In this document: positions 16,416-24,447 of the stretch, piece after piece
Numbering within the stretch: position 1 is the first letter of the stretch
Layout of the letters: each line of letters starts with the position of its first letter
Assembly (NCBI GenBank): GCA_949282965.1
Contig: CASDQW010000039.1
Span: 1 to 39,296 of the forward strand
Source of the DNA: an uncultured Lentisphaeria bacterium
Lineage (GTDB): Bacteria > Verrucomicrobiota > Lentisphaeria > Victivallales > Victivallaceae
DNA length: 39,296 nucleotides
Reading direction: 5' to 3'
Position numbers and translations under genes: made by a program
The notes under the pieces: generated by a model
Told to the model about the DNA's origin: nothing
The model's database searches: none
What the model saw: the letters and a program-made list of their open reading frames with translations, nothing else

Positions 16416-17551
16416 AATTTCTTTTGTTTTCGGCATTGATCGCCCTGGCCTCCTTCGCCGGCGCCGCGCCGATCGGCGCCCCCGCCCCGGAACTGCAATT
16501 GCTGGAATTCATCAAAGGCAATCCCGTGAAGCTGGCAGACCTCAAAGGGAAAAAACTACTGGTACTCCACTTCTGGGGAACGCAATGCAAACCCTGCGAA
16601 CAGGCGGTACCGCTGATCAACGCCGCCCGGGAAAAATACAGCGGACGTGATGTGGAATTCCTGGCCGTCGGCAGCGACGACCCCGCCACCCTGCGCAAGG
16701 ACAGCGCTCTGGAGACCCTTGCAATCCCCATCGCCTCCGACGACATGGTCAAAACCGCCGATGCATATCTGCGACCGGGGGACCGGCTGCCGACCGACGC
16801 CATCATCAGCAAGGACGGCATCCTGCTCTGGCTCGGCCCGACCGTCGAACTGGACCGGGTCCTGGATGAAATTCTTGCCGGACGCTACGATCTGGCCGCG
16901 GCCGCCGATTTCGACCGTTTCGACCGAGAAATGACCGAGGTGACCCGCAAGAAGGATTACCGGAAGGCGCTGGCGCTGCTGGACGCCAGATTGAAGCGGT
17001 TTCCGGATGACGTATTGCTGACCACCGCCCGTGCCAATCTCCTGGCGCACATGCTCGACTCCCGGGAACAGGCGCTGGCGGATCTCGCCGCCGCCATCGA
17101 ACGCAAACCCAAAACCTTCGGATTCCACGAAACCAGGTTGAAACTGCTGCTGGAACGCGGCGCCTCCGACAAACCATTGATCGACGCCTATGCCCGTATC
17201 GCGCGCGAATTCACTGATCAGCCGATGCTGCTGGTGCAGCTCTCGGAAAATCTGATGCGGCAACCCGCCGGCAGTTTTCAGTTGATCAGCGTCTATACGC
17301 TGGCCCACACCGCCTATACGGAAGGGAAATTCTCCAACGACCGGGAACGCGGCCGGGCCGCGGGTGCGCTGGCCCGCAGCTATTATTACGTGGGACGCCT
17401 GGAAGACGCGGTCAAATACCAGAAGGAAGCGGTGCAGCTGCTTCGTAAAACGCCCGACGCCCGCCGGGCGGAAAACGATCTCAAGTTTTACCACAATGCC
17501 TGGACCGTTTCCAAAGAAATCGAACGACTGGAAAAGAAAAACCAGGAATAA
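16412..17551 (+). CDS. exported TlpA-like thioredoxin fused to TPR domain
   Basis: The 379-aa protein starts at the ATG at 16412 (ATGA overlap with the small membrane protein). A signal peptide covers residues 1 to about 19 (ends GAA). Residues about 20-155 form a TlpA/ResA-type redoxin with FWGTQCKPCEQ (redox Cys59 and Cys62) and the cis-Pro loop 'RLPTDAIISKDG'. Residues about 165-379 are helical and repeat-like ('YRKALALLDARLKRFPDD', 'GRLEDAVKYQKEAVQLL'), typical of tetratricopeptide repeats. It probably acts in the periplasm as a thiol reductase docked to a partner by the TPRs. It closes the hisI-murB/ddl operon, before a strong terminator. Targets are unknown. Confidence 0.8.
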   Translation: MKFLLFSALIALASFAGAAPIGAPAPELQLLEFIKGNPVKLADLKGKKLLVLHFWGTQCKPCEQAVPLINAAREKYSGRDVEFLAVGSDDPATLRKDSALETLAIPIASDDMVKTADAYLRPGDRLPTDAIISKDGILLWLGPTVELDRVLDEILAGRYDLAAAADFDRFDREMTEVTRKKDYRKALALLDARLKRFPDDVLLTTARANLLAHMLDSREQALADLAAAIERKPKTFGFHETRLKLLLERGASDKPLIDAYARIAREFTDQPMLLVQLSENLMRQPAGSFQLISVYTLAHTAYTEGKFSNDRERGRAAGALARSYYYVGRLEDAVKYQKEAVQLLRKTPDARRAENDLKFYHNAWTVSKEIERLEKKNQE

Positions 17552-17601
17552 TCCCGGTTTTCATATCGGCGCAGGGGCCCGCCCCCGGCTCCACGATGAA
17601 T

Positions 17602-17630
17602 GGCCCGGACGAATCGTCCGGGCCTCTTTT
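17602..17630 (+). terminator. Rho-independent terminator of the hisI-murB/ddl-tlpA operon
   Basis: GGCCCGGAC and GTCCGGGCC form a perfect GC-rich 9-bp stem (extendable to 11 bp) around GAATC, followed by TCTTTTT. It lies 51 nt after the stop of the redoxin gene and 12 nt before the stop of the convergent lipoprotein gene. The opposite strand has no T-run. Confidence 0.85.
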
Positions 17631-17641
17631 TCGGGTCTTTC

Positions 17642-19768
17642 CTACCGCAGCTGCTCCAGCAGAATCTGATGCACCTGCCCGTAATAAAGATGTCCGAGAT
17701 GGGAACCGTTGCTGAACCAGACGATCCGATCGCCCAGCGCGGAATCCAGAAACCGCCGGTCCTCGTCGGAAACCAGAAAATCGTCGATCGTATGCAGCAC
17801 CCGGACCTTGTCGTTGTTCCGGAGCGTCGATTCGATGAAACGCAGTCCGGCCCGGTGGCCAAGCTCTTCCAGCGGATTATCCACCCCCAGCTTGCTTCCG
17901 TACAACGGCAGCATGTAACGCATCAGATAATCCCGATAGGACAACCGGTCGATTTCCAGATAGAAGCGGGTCCGGTCGCCCCAGCCGTACAACGGTTTCA
18001 TCTCCTTCGGAATCCGGTCGTCCCGGCAGGCCGTCATCAACACGTCCCGCAGCGTGAACCGGAACGACATGGAGACCAGAATCCGACTCTCCTCCCGCGT
18101 CAGAAACGTCCGATAATCATATTGATCATCCACTTCCAGCTCCGGCAGCTCAAAACGTTCCGGCGCCGGTACCGGATCGCGCCACGGCTGCTGCCGCCCC
18201 ATCGCCGCCATGGCTTTTCCGAAGGCGTCCACCAGCGTATTTTCCACCTTCTCTTCCGGCCAGCCCTTCATATCGTCGGCACACTCGTCAATCCGGTCCA
18301 TGGCGTACAGCAGATCCACCGGCGGGTTGACGGCGACGCAACGTTTCAGATTCAGCGTATTTTCCTTCTCCTCCTGCGCCGCGATATGGAGCGCGTGCAG
18401 CCCGCCGAGCGAAAAACCGACCAGCTCAACCGATTCCGGTCGGAAGGGATCGTCCTCGTCGGCCGCCAGATCCTCCAGAATCCGGGCCATCGCATGCCGC
18501 AGCGACGCCGCGTCCTCCGGCGTGTAACCGGGCAGCGTGCCGGTATGAATGGATTCATAATACGTCCAGTGAAACACGCTCGGCAGCACAATCACCGCAT
18601 ATCCCTGACGATACAGCACCTCCGCCATGGCCACCGCACTGGAATTCAGATAATGGCTGCCGATGCCCGGCAGCAGGAACACCAGCGGCGCGGATGCTTT
18701 CTTCGCCTCGTCCGGGGACCGCCAGAAAGCGTATTCCATATCGTCCGCGCCGGCCCGGAATGCCGCAAGATCACGCAACTCCGCTTCGCTGGTGAAATCC
18801 CCGTTCCACGGGGAAAGATGCGTCCAGATGCTGCTTTCGTCGGTCTGCGGTTTGAACATGGTCGCCCGCACCGAATCGGAATACGGATTTTCCGGCCGAT
18901 AGCGGTTCAGCAGGACCAGCCGTCCCTTGATTCCGGCCGGACGACGGACCGGGGGATCGGCCGGAACGGTCGCCGGTTTTTCGCCGGTGGCGGCCGACGC
19001 CTGTTTTTTCGCCTCGGCGGCCGCCTGCTTCATCTTGACTTCCCAATCCTGCTGCTGCAGCCGGCGATTGAGCAAACTGTACTCCTTGAACAACTGATAC
19101 GGATCGGCATTCGCCTTGTCCATACGGCTGTAGGTCCGATAGCCGCGCACGGCGCGGTTCACCCCCGCCGCCGTCGATGCGCCATACGGCAGATAAGTCT
19201 TGATGTCCAGAGCGATGTCAAACACCGCCCCGATGTTGTCCCGCACGTTCGTCGCCGAGCTGAACGGCAGCACCAGCGTATAACCGGGCCCGCATCCCCA
19301 GCTTTCGAACGCCTGTCCGAACGTCTCCTTGCGCGCGTACAAACCGAAATAATTCTCCGCCGGATCGAACAACCCGGCAATCCCGATGGTGCTGTTCGTC
19401 AGAAACCGCAAAAACTCCACTCCGCCGTCACTCCAGTGCTGCTGCAGCAGACAACTGATCGTCCGGGCAGGAAAGGATAAATTTTCCGCCGCATTGTCGA
19501 TGCATTCGATCACCACCCGCGGGAAAATGCCGCCCCAGATCCAGCCGATCGGGCGTACCACATAGAGCATCCCAAACCGGTTGACCGCAAACATGGACCG
19601 GTTAAACCCCTCCCACGGATCGGCATCGCCGAACTGCGTGGAAACTTCCGACGAAGTCCACCGACGTCTGTCCGGCGGGTCGTCGGGAATCGGCTTGACC
19701 GCCGCACAACCGCCGAGAATCCCCAATACCGCCATGCCGGCAATCAACCGGCAAAACCATCTGTTCAT
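17642..19768 (-). CDS. MlaA-like outer-membrane lipoprotein fused to an alpha/beta-hydrolase
   Basis: The 708-aa protein has a lipoprotein signal ending in the lipobox LGGC (Cys21). Residues about 46-265 match MlaA/VacJ: DPWEGFNRSMFAVN at 50-63, 'NLSFPARTISCLLQ', 'LFDPAENYFGLYARKETFGQ', and 'GPGYTLVLPFSSATNVRD'. MlaA removes phospholipids from the outer leaflet of the outer membrane. After a charged Ala-rich linker, residues about 300-708 form an alpha/beta-hydrolase: the oxyanion-side 'LVFLLPGIGSHY', nucleophile elbow GFSLGG (Ser453), 'HTIDDFLVS' (Asp662/663) and 'GSHLGHLY' (His690/693). MlaA proteins are usually about 250 aa, so the hydrolase is an added domain; it could be a lipase or esterase. 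The ATG at 19768 has AAGGA about 11 nt upstream. It lies 75 nt downstream of the FAD enzyme gene. Confidence 0.82.
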   Translation of the reverse strand: MNRWFCRLIAGMAVLGILGGCAAVKPIPDDPPDRRRWTSSEVSTQFGDADPWEGFNRSMFAVNRFGMLYVVRPIGWIWGGIFPRVVIECIDNAAENLSFPARTISCLLQQHWSDGGVEFLRFLTNSTIGIAGLFDPAENYFGLYARKETFGQAFESWGCGPGYTLVLPFSSATNVRDNIGAVFDIALDIKTYLPYGASTAAGVNRAVRGYRTYSRMDKANADPYQLFKEYSLLNRRLQQQDWEVKMKQAAAEAKKQASAATGEKPATVPADPPVRRPAGIKGRLVLLNRYRPENPYSDSVRATMFKPQTDESSIWTHLSPWNGDFTSEAELRDLAAFRAGADDMEYAFWRSPDEAKKASAPLVFLLPGIGSHYLNSSAVAMAEVLYRQGYAVIVLPSVFHWTYYESIHTGTLPGYTPEDAASLRHAMARILEDLAADEDDPFRPESVELVGFSLGGLHALHIAAQEEKENTLNLKRCVAVNPPVDLLYAMDRIDECADDMKGWPEEKVENTLVDAFGKAMAAMGRQQPWRDPVPAPERFELPELEVDDQYDYRTFLTREESRILVSMSFRFTLRDVLMTACRDDRIPKEMKPLYGWGDRTRFYLEIDRLSYRDYLMRYMLPLYGSKLGVDNPLEELGHRAGLRFIESTLRNNDKVRVLHTIDDFLVSDEDRRFLDSALGDRIVWFSNGSHLGHLYYGQVHQILLEQLR

Positions 19769-19843
19769 CGCCCCGCGCATCCTTCCGTTATTCCTCTTCT
19801 GTTGCGTATTTTCTGCTTCCAACTCCGCTTCACATGGTCATGA

Positions 19844-21427
19844 TCAGGCGTTCGCCAGAATCGCCGCCGCCAGCCTCAACCCGTCCGCCGCGGCGGACAT
19901 GATGCCGCCCGCGCATCCGGCCCCCTCCCCTCCGATATAAAGTCCCGGAAGAGAACTTGCCAGCGTCTCCGGATCGCGCCGGAAACGCACCGGGCTGGAT
20001 ACACAGCTCTCCACTCCGATCAACTTGCCTTCCCGGATGAATCCCGGAAAACGCCGGTCGAAATCACGCAGTGCCCAGCTGATACCGTCCCGCATTTCCG
20101 GCAGGAAAAAATCATCCAGCCGGGCCGCGCGCAACCCCACCGCCGCACTGCCGCGCCGGTTCCGCAGCCGTAATTCGCCGCGCAGAAACCCCGCGGCATC
20201 CTGCGCCGGAAAGGCGTAATCTCCACCGCCGCGGCGAAACGCCTCCCGCTCCAGCTGCTCCAGCAGAGCAAACGCTTCGTCCGGCGCGGAAAACCGTTCC
20301 GGGCGCAGCGTCACGATCAAGGCCGAATTCGCGAATTCCCCGTCCCGGGCATGACCGCTCATGCCGTTGGACACCGACCGGCCTTCCCAGGCCGACGCCA
20401 TCACCGTCTCGCCGCCGGGACACATGCAGAAAGTACTCACCTGCGGTGTCTCCGGCCCCCGGGGACGCGATGCCAGATGGTATTCCGCCGCCTCCAGCGC
20501 CGCCGGCCGGGTATTCAGCCGATATTGGCGCAGATCCACGAAACGCTGCGGATGTTCCACCCGACAGCCGATCTGAAATCCCTTGAACTCATGCGCTACT
20601 CCCGCCCGGCGCAAATTCCGGTTCAAATCCCGTGCGCCCAGCCCTGTCGCCAGCACGGTCAACGGCGCTTCCAGACGCTCCCCCCGCACCGTTACGACAC
20701 CGCGGCAGCGTCCCCCCTCCGTCAGCAAGCCGGTTACTTCCGTACCGAATTGAAAAACCGCCCCCAGCTCCTCCAGTTTCCGCCGCAGCCCCGCCGCCAC
20801 GCGTCCCAGATAATCGGACCCGATATGCGGACGTTTCAGAAAAAGAATATCGGCGGGCGCTCCGGCCTCCGCGAATGTTTTCAAAATGAAAGCCGCCCGG
20901 GGATCCCGGGTCCCGGTATATAATTTCCCGTCGGAAAACGTCCCCGCCCCTCCTTCTCCGATCAGAAGATTGCTCTCCGGATTCAGTATCCGGCTCTGCA
21001 AAAACTCCCGGTAATCCCGTTCCCGGCGCTCCACCGGAAAACCGCGATCGACAATGATCGGACGACACCCCGCCAGCGCCAATCCCAGCGCCGCGAAAAT
21101 CCCGCATGGCCCCGTCCCCACCACCAGTGGCGACTCCGGCGGACGCACACAATCCGGCAACCCCGGATCAGGATGCTCCAACCGGACCAGTTCCGCCTCG
21201 TCCACCAGCGTCCAATTGCCGCCACTCCGGGGCAATTGAGGGAACTCCAGCAGCAGGGAATACACCAGCATGGGCGTTCCCCGGCGGGCGTCCACCGCCC
21301 GGCTGACAATCCGCAACGCCGACGGCATCATGCCGAACCGTTCGCGCACCAGCTCCGGCAGCAGCCGCTCCGGCTCGGAGGGAGCACTCACCGCCTTCAG
21401 CTGAAACAGTTCCGGTTTAATCCACAT
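19844..21427 (-). CDS. FAD-dependent oxidoreductase, COG2509 type
   Basis: The 527-aa cytoplasmic flavoprotein belongs to the uncharacterised 'NAD(FAD)-utilising dehydrogenase' family. The N-terminal module has 'ALRIVSRAVDARRG', seen in that family. Next come the dinucleotide-binding VVGTGPCGIFAALGLALAG (about residue 101), 'IGEGGAGTFSDGKLYTGTRD', 'STFCMCPGGETVMASAWEG', and the C-terminal FAD motif 'LYIGGEGAGCAGGIMSAAADG'. Length is normal for the family. Its reaction is unknown; relatives occur across bacteria and are often linked to cofactor or tRNA metabolism without proof. The start has a TAGGG element just upstream, and a good promoter lies at 21461-21489. Confidence 0.85.
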   Translation of the reverse strand: MWIKPELFQLKAVSAPSEPERLLPELVRERFGMMPSALRIVSRAVDARRGTPMLVYSLLLEFPQLPRSGGNWTLVDEAELVRLEHPDPGLPDCVRPPESPLVVGTGPCGIFAALGLALAGCRPIIVDRGFPVERRERDYREFLQSRILNPESNLLIGEGGAGTFSDGKLYTGTRDPRAAFILKTFAEAGAPADILFLKRPHIGSDYLGRVAAGLRRKLEELGAVFQFGTEVTGLLTEGGRCRGVVTVRGERLEAPLTVLATGLGARDLNRNLRRAGVAHEFKGFQIGCRVEHPQRFVDLRQYRLNTRPAALEAAEYHLASRPRGPETPQVSTFCMCPGGETVMASAWEGRSVSNGMSGHARDGEFANSALIVTLRPERFSAPDEAFALLEQLEREAFRRGGGDYAFPAQDAAGFLRGELRLRNRRGSAAVGLRAARLDDFFLPEMRDGISWALRDFDRRFPGFIREGKLIGVESCVSSPVRFRRDPETLASSLPGLYIGGEGAGCAGGIMSAAADGLRLAAAILANA

Positions 21428-21460
21428 ACCCTACTTTCATTGTCAAAAGTCATGTTTATT

Positions 21461-21489
21461 AAGATAATCCCTGCGGAACGGACCTGCAA
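21461..21489 (-). promoter_or_regulatory. promoter of the FAD oxidoreductase (and perhaps the MlaA-hydrolase gene)
   Basis: On the - strand TTGCAG (21489-21484) and TATCTT (21466-21461) are spaced by exactly 17 nt. A transcript would begin near 21454, about 27 nt before the ATG at 21427. Confidence 0.5.
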
Positions 21490-21525
21490 GCGGAAAGTTT
21501 TTTTTCCTGACGGGAAACATCCCGG

Positions 21526-22149
21526 TCAGAAGATGCCGGCCAGAGCAGTTACGCTTTTTTCCGGATTCATGATGGACGCGTCCGTCAACGCCACTCCCAG
21601 TTCCGCCATCGGCAGCAACTTGAAAAAAATCCGCTGCCCCTCCAGACGCCAGTCACCATATCCGGGTGAAAAACGACGCTCCGTCAGGCGTCCTCCACGC
21701 CGGAGAATCTCCTGACGCGCGCTGCTCTGCAGAAAATCCATCGCCGCATCCGCCGTTTCACTGCCGACGGCGTCCCCCACTACCGCATCGAACCCCGCCC
21801 CCGCGGCAAAATCCCGCCGCACCTGTTCCGGCAACGCCGCCCCGATCGTCACCGCGCCCAGCCATAACTGGCGGCAATTTCCATAGCGGGAGACAATTTC
21901 TTCGCTCTCAATCCCTACGTCACCACCCAGTTGCAGATGCCCGGCATCCATTTTCCGAAAATCCACCACCCGCCAGCAGCCAGCGGGACAGCACAGCCGA
22001 AAGGAACGATCCATCGCCGCCGCCAGACGCGCCTGCGTCTCCGCGTCCAACACCGTTCTGGCCCGCCGGTACCCCAGCCGCAACAGGATCTCCCGTTCCG
22101 GCAGCGCCAGAGGCATGGACGCCAAACGCTGGATCGAATCGGTCACCAT
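21526..22149 (-). CDS. stand-alone MetH-activation-domain-like protein
   Basis: The 207-aa protein resembles only the reactivation (AdoMet-binding) domain of cobalamin-dependent methionine synthase. Visible are 'LWLGAVTIGAALPEQVRRD', 'DAVGSETADAAMDFLQ', RFSPGYGDW (the RxSPGY motif that contacts AdoMet) and LTDASIMNPEKSV, the counterpart of the 'LTES..M.P..SVSG' end. The homocysteine, folate and B12 domains of full MetH (about 1200 aa) are absent. Such free-standing domains are known in anaerobes, where they may reactivate a split methionine synthase or other corrinoid proteins. I chose the ATG at 22149; the longer frame is low-complexity and crosses the divergent promoter. It is divergent from the L,D-transpeptidase gene and 98 nt upstream of the FAD enzyme. 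Confidence 0.82.
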   Translation of the reverse strand: MVTDSIQRLASMPLALPEREILLRLGYRRARTVLDAETQARLAAAMDRSFRLCCPAGCWRVVDFRKMDAGHLQLGGDVGIESEEIVSRYGNCRQLWLGAVTIGAALPEQVRRDFAAGAGFDAVVGDAVGSETADAAMDFLQSSARQEILRRGGRLTERRFSPGYGDWRLEGQRIFFKLLPMAELGVALTDASIMNPEKSVTALAGIF

Positions 22150-22167
22150 ATTTTTTTCCCGGTCCTT

Positions 22168-22206
22168 TTGCAAAACACCCATTTTCGTTGTATATTGACA
22201 ATATAC
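22168..22206 (+). promoter_or_regulatory. promoter of the ldt-accA-argA operon with overlapping palindromic operator candidate
   Basis: TTGCAA (22168-22173) and TATATT (22191-22196) are spaced by 17 nt, giving a start near 22203, 24 nt before the ATG at 22227. The perfect inverted repeat GTATATTG-A-CAATATAC (22190-22206) covers the -10 box. On the other strand the same palindrome overlaps a possible divergent -10 (TATACA) for the MetH-like gene. A regulator bound here could switch both directions. Confidence 0.5.
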
Positions 22207-22226
22207 CCGAAACCAAGCGGAAATCA

Positions 22227-23411
22227 ATGAAAAAACCGTCCTACGAACTGGATTACGACAACCGGGAATATGCCGATTCCGGCAGCCGGAGAGTGCGCCT
22301 TGCCGCCCTCTTCGTGCTGGTGGCTGCCCTGACCGCCGGTGGCATTTATCTGCTGGTACCGCATCATACGGAAGAACCGGCGCCGGTGCAGACAACGGAT
22401 CCGATTCAAAACGCGGCGGATACCCTGGCGGAAATCACTCCGGATCCGGACCCCGTGCCGCCGGTTCCGGCTGAAGGCACCCCGCCTCCCCAGCCGGACC
22501 CGCAACCGGAAATTGTGCCCGAGGCGGTTGCAGACCCGGAACTCACCGAAGATCCCGCGCCGGTTGCTCCCGAAGTCACGCCGGCCGATCAGGAACCGGT
22601 CAAGGGGCGTCCTCACGCTTCCGACCCCGTCGACGACGGCCCGCAGATCGCGCCGGACGCGATCGAACCCTATGGCTTTGCCCGGAATTTGCAGCGCATC
22701 ACCAGCTTGCTGGAGTCAAAACAATACGTCGAAACCCGCCGGGAAGCGGAAAAGCTCCTGCCGGAACTCACGGTGAACTCCGACCAGTGGCGTAAAGTCA
22801 TGCGCGTGCTCGGCCGGGCCAACGTGCAACTGTATTTCCAGCAGGGCAAAACGGATAGCGACGGCGCTGTTCATACTATTCAAAGTGGCGATACGCTCTT
22901 CCGGATTGCCCGCCGCTACGGTCTTTCCGTCGACGCCCTGCGGCGGCTCAACGGCATGAAGCCGGATGAATCCAAGCTCCTCATCGGCAAAAAAATCCGT
23001 GTCGGCGCCTCCGGCTGGCTGATCCGCATCGCCAAGGCCGCCCGACTGCTCCTCCTGGAGCACGGGGGCAAACCCTTTGCCATCTATGACGTCGGCATCG
23101 GCCGCCTTGGCCGGACTCCGTCCGGTCGCTTCCTGATCGGGGAAAAACTGGAAAACCCCTCTTATCAGGCCCCCGACGGGCGCACCATTGCTCCGGGAGC
23201 CCCGGGCAACGAACTCGGCACCCGCTGGATGCGGCTCAACGCGCCCGCCGGAACGGAAAACCCGCCGCAGGGCTACGGCATCCACGGCACTGCCGACGAA
23301 TCCAGCGTCACCCGCCCGCTCAGCAACGGCTGCATCCGTATGCGCAATGCGGATGTGGAGGAACTGTTTTTAATCGTACCGGTCAATACACCGGTTTTGA
23401 TCGAAGAATAA
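22227..23411 (+). CDS. LysM / L,D-transpeptidase (YkuD) envelope protein
   Basis: The 394-aa protein has a cytoplasmic N-terminus of about 25 residues and one membrane helix (about 26-47, LAALFVLVAALTAGGIYLLV). A Pro/Glu-rich linker of about 90 residues probably spans the periplasm. A helical segment leads to a LysM domain (215-259, VHTIQSGDTLFRIARRYG), which binds peptidoglycan. The YkuD domain (about 265-394) has YGIHGT (His353) and SNGCIRMRNADV with catalytic Cys369. L,D-transpeptidases form 3-3 crosslinks or attach proteins to peptidoglycan. The usual His before Gly-Cys is Asn here, a tolerated variant. The gene starts an operon with accA (19-nt gap). Confidence 0.9.
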   Translation: MKKPSYELDYDNREYADSGSRRVRLAALFVLVAALTAGGIYLLVPHHTEEPAPVQTTDPIQNAADTLAEITPDPDPVPPVPAEGTPPPQPDPQPEIVPEAVADPELTEDPAPVAPEVTPADQEPVKGRPHASDPVDDGPQIAPDAIEPYGFARNLQRITSLLESKQYVETRREAEKLLPELTVNSDQWRKVMRVLGRANVQLYFQQGKTDSDGAVHTIQSGDTLFRIARRYGLSVDALRRLNGMKPDESKLLIGKKIRVGASGWLIRIAKAARLLLLEHGGKPFAIYDVGIGRLGRTPSGRFLIGEKLENPSYQAPDGRTIAPGAPGNELGTRWMRLNAPAGTENPPQGYGIHGTADESSVTRPLSNGCIRMRNADVEELFLIVPVNTPVLIEE

Positions 23412-23430
23412 CCTGGGGAAATCCTGTCTC

Positions 23431-24447
23431 ATGCCGGAAATTCATCTCGACTTTGAAAAACCGATCGTGGAACTGAAAAAGAAAATTCAGGAACTCCATG
23501 ATTTCAGCCAATCCAACCAGATCGACGTTTCCTCCGAATTGGCCGCGCTCACCGAGCGGCTCAATCAGACGATGAAGGAGATCTACAGTTCGCTGTCACC
23601 CTGGCAGCGGGTGCAGCTGGCCCGTCATCCCGAACGGCCCTATACGCTGGATTATGTGGAACGTCTCTTCACGGACTTCATGGAATTTTCCGGCGACCGC
23701 CGTTTCCGCGACGACAAGGCGATCGTCGGCGGTTTCGCGAAATTCCATGACAAGCCGGTCATGGTCATCGGTACGCAGAAAGGACGCGACATGCGTTCCA
23801 ACGTTTATCGCAACTTCGGCTGGCCCAGTCCGGAAGGATACCGTAAGGCCATGCGCCTGATGCAGCTGGCGGATCGGGCGGGAGTGCCGATCATCACGTT
23901 CATTGATACCCCGGGAGCTTTTCCCGGCATCGCCTCGGAAGAGCGGCACATTGCCGAAGCCATTGCGGTGAATCTTCGTGACATGTTCGCACTGCGCGTG
24001 CCGGTGCTTGCCATCATCATCGGCGAAGGCGGTTCCGGCGGCGCCATCGGCATCGGGGTCGGCAATCGCATCCTGATCATGGAAAACGCTTATTATTCCG
24101 TCATCACGCCGGAAGGGTGTGCGGCCATTCTCTGGAAAGACCGCAATTTCGCACCACAAGCCGCCGATGCCCTGCAGTTGACTGCCGAAAAACTGCTGCA
24201 GCTGGGAATCGCCGATGAAATCGTGGCAGAACCATTCGGCGGCGCTCAGCGTAATGCGGACCAGGCGGCGCAGCTGCTTTCCGAAGCCATTGCGCGCAAC
24301 CTGTTCGAACTGCGCAAACTCTCCCCGGCCAAGCTGAAGGAACAGCGCTATCAGAAATTCCGCGCCATGGGTTGTTTCGAGGAAAATCCCCCGGAAGCGA
24401 CGGAGACCGCTGCACCGGAAAATGCCGAAAAAGAGGTGAAGGAGTGA
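23431..24447 (+). CDS. accA: acetyl-CoA carboxylase carboxyltransferase subunit alpha
   Basis: The 338-aa protein is the alpha half of the carboxyltransferase that transfers CO2 from biotin to acetyl-CoA, giving malonyl-CoA for fatty-acid synthesis. It starts with the typical 'LDFEKPIVELKKKIQEL', then 'QRVQLARHPERPYTLDY', 'GDRRFRDDKAIVGG', 'IGTQKGRDMRSNVYRNFG', 'TFIDTPGAFPGI..EERH', and the oxyanion-hole Gly run IIGEGGSGGAIGIGVGN. Length is normal (about 320) plus a short acidic Glu/Ala tail. The partner accD and the biotin subunits are not in the window. Its stop overlaps the start of the next gene (GTGA), so the two are translationally coupled. Confidence 0.95.
   Translation: MPEIHLDFEKPIVELKKKIQELHDFSQSNQIDVSSELAALTERLNQTMKEIYSSLSPWQRVQLARHPERPYTLDYVERLFTDFMEFSGDRRFRDDKAIVGGFAKFHDKPVMVIGTQKGRDMRSNVYRNFGWPSPEGYRKAMRLMQLADRAGVPIITFIDTPGAFPGIASEERHIAEAIAVNLRDMFALRVPVLAIIIGEGGSGGAIGIGVGNRILIMENAYYSVITPEGCAAILWKDRNFAPQAADALQLTAEKLLQLGIADEIVAEPFGGAQRNADQAAQLLSEAIARNLFELRKLSPAKLKEQRYQKFRAMGCFEENPPEATETAAPENAEKEVKE

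Noticed and set aside
17600..19480. Open frame of 626 codons on the + strand opposite the MlaA-hydrolase gene
   Set aside because: The translation is Arg/Pro/Gln-rich and without known motifs, while the opposite strand has clear lipobox, MlaA and hydrolase motifs.
21508..21530. Hairpin CTGACGGGA...CCCGGTCAG next to the stop of the MetH-like gene, considered as terminator
   Set aside because: On the - strand it is followed by a run of A, not T, and the arms pair only with bulges.
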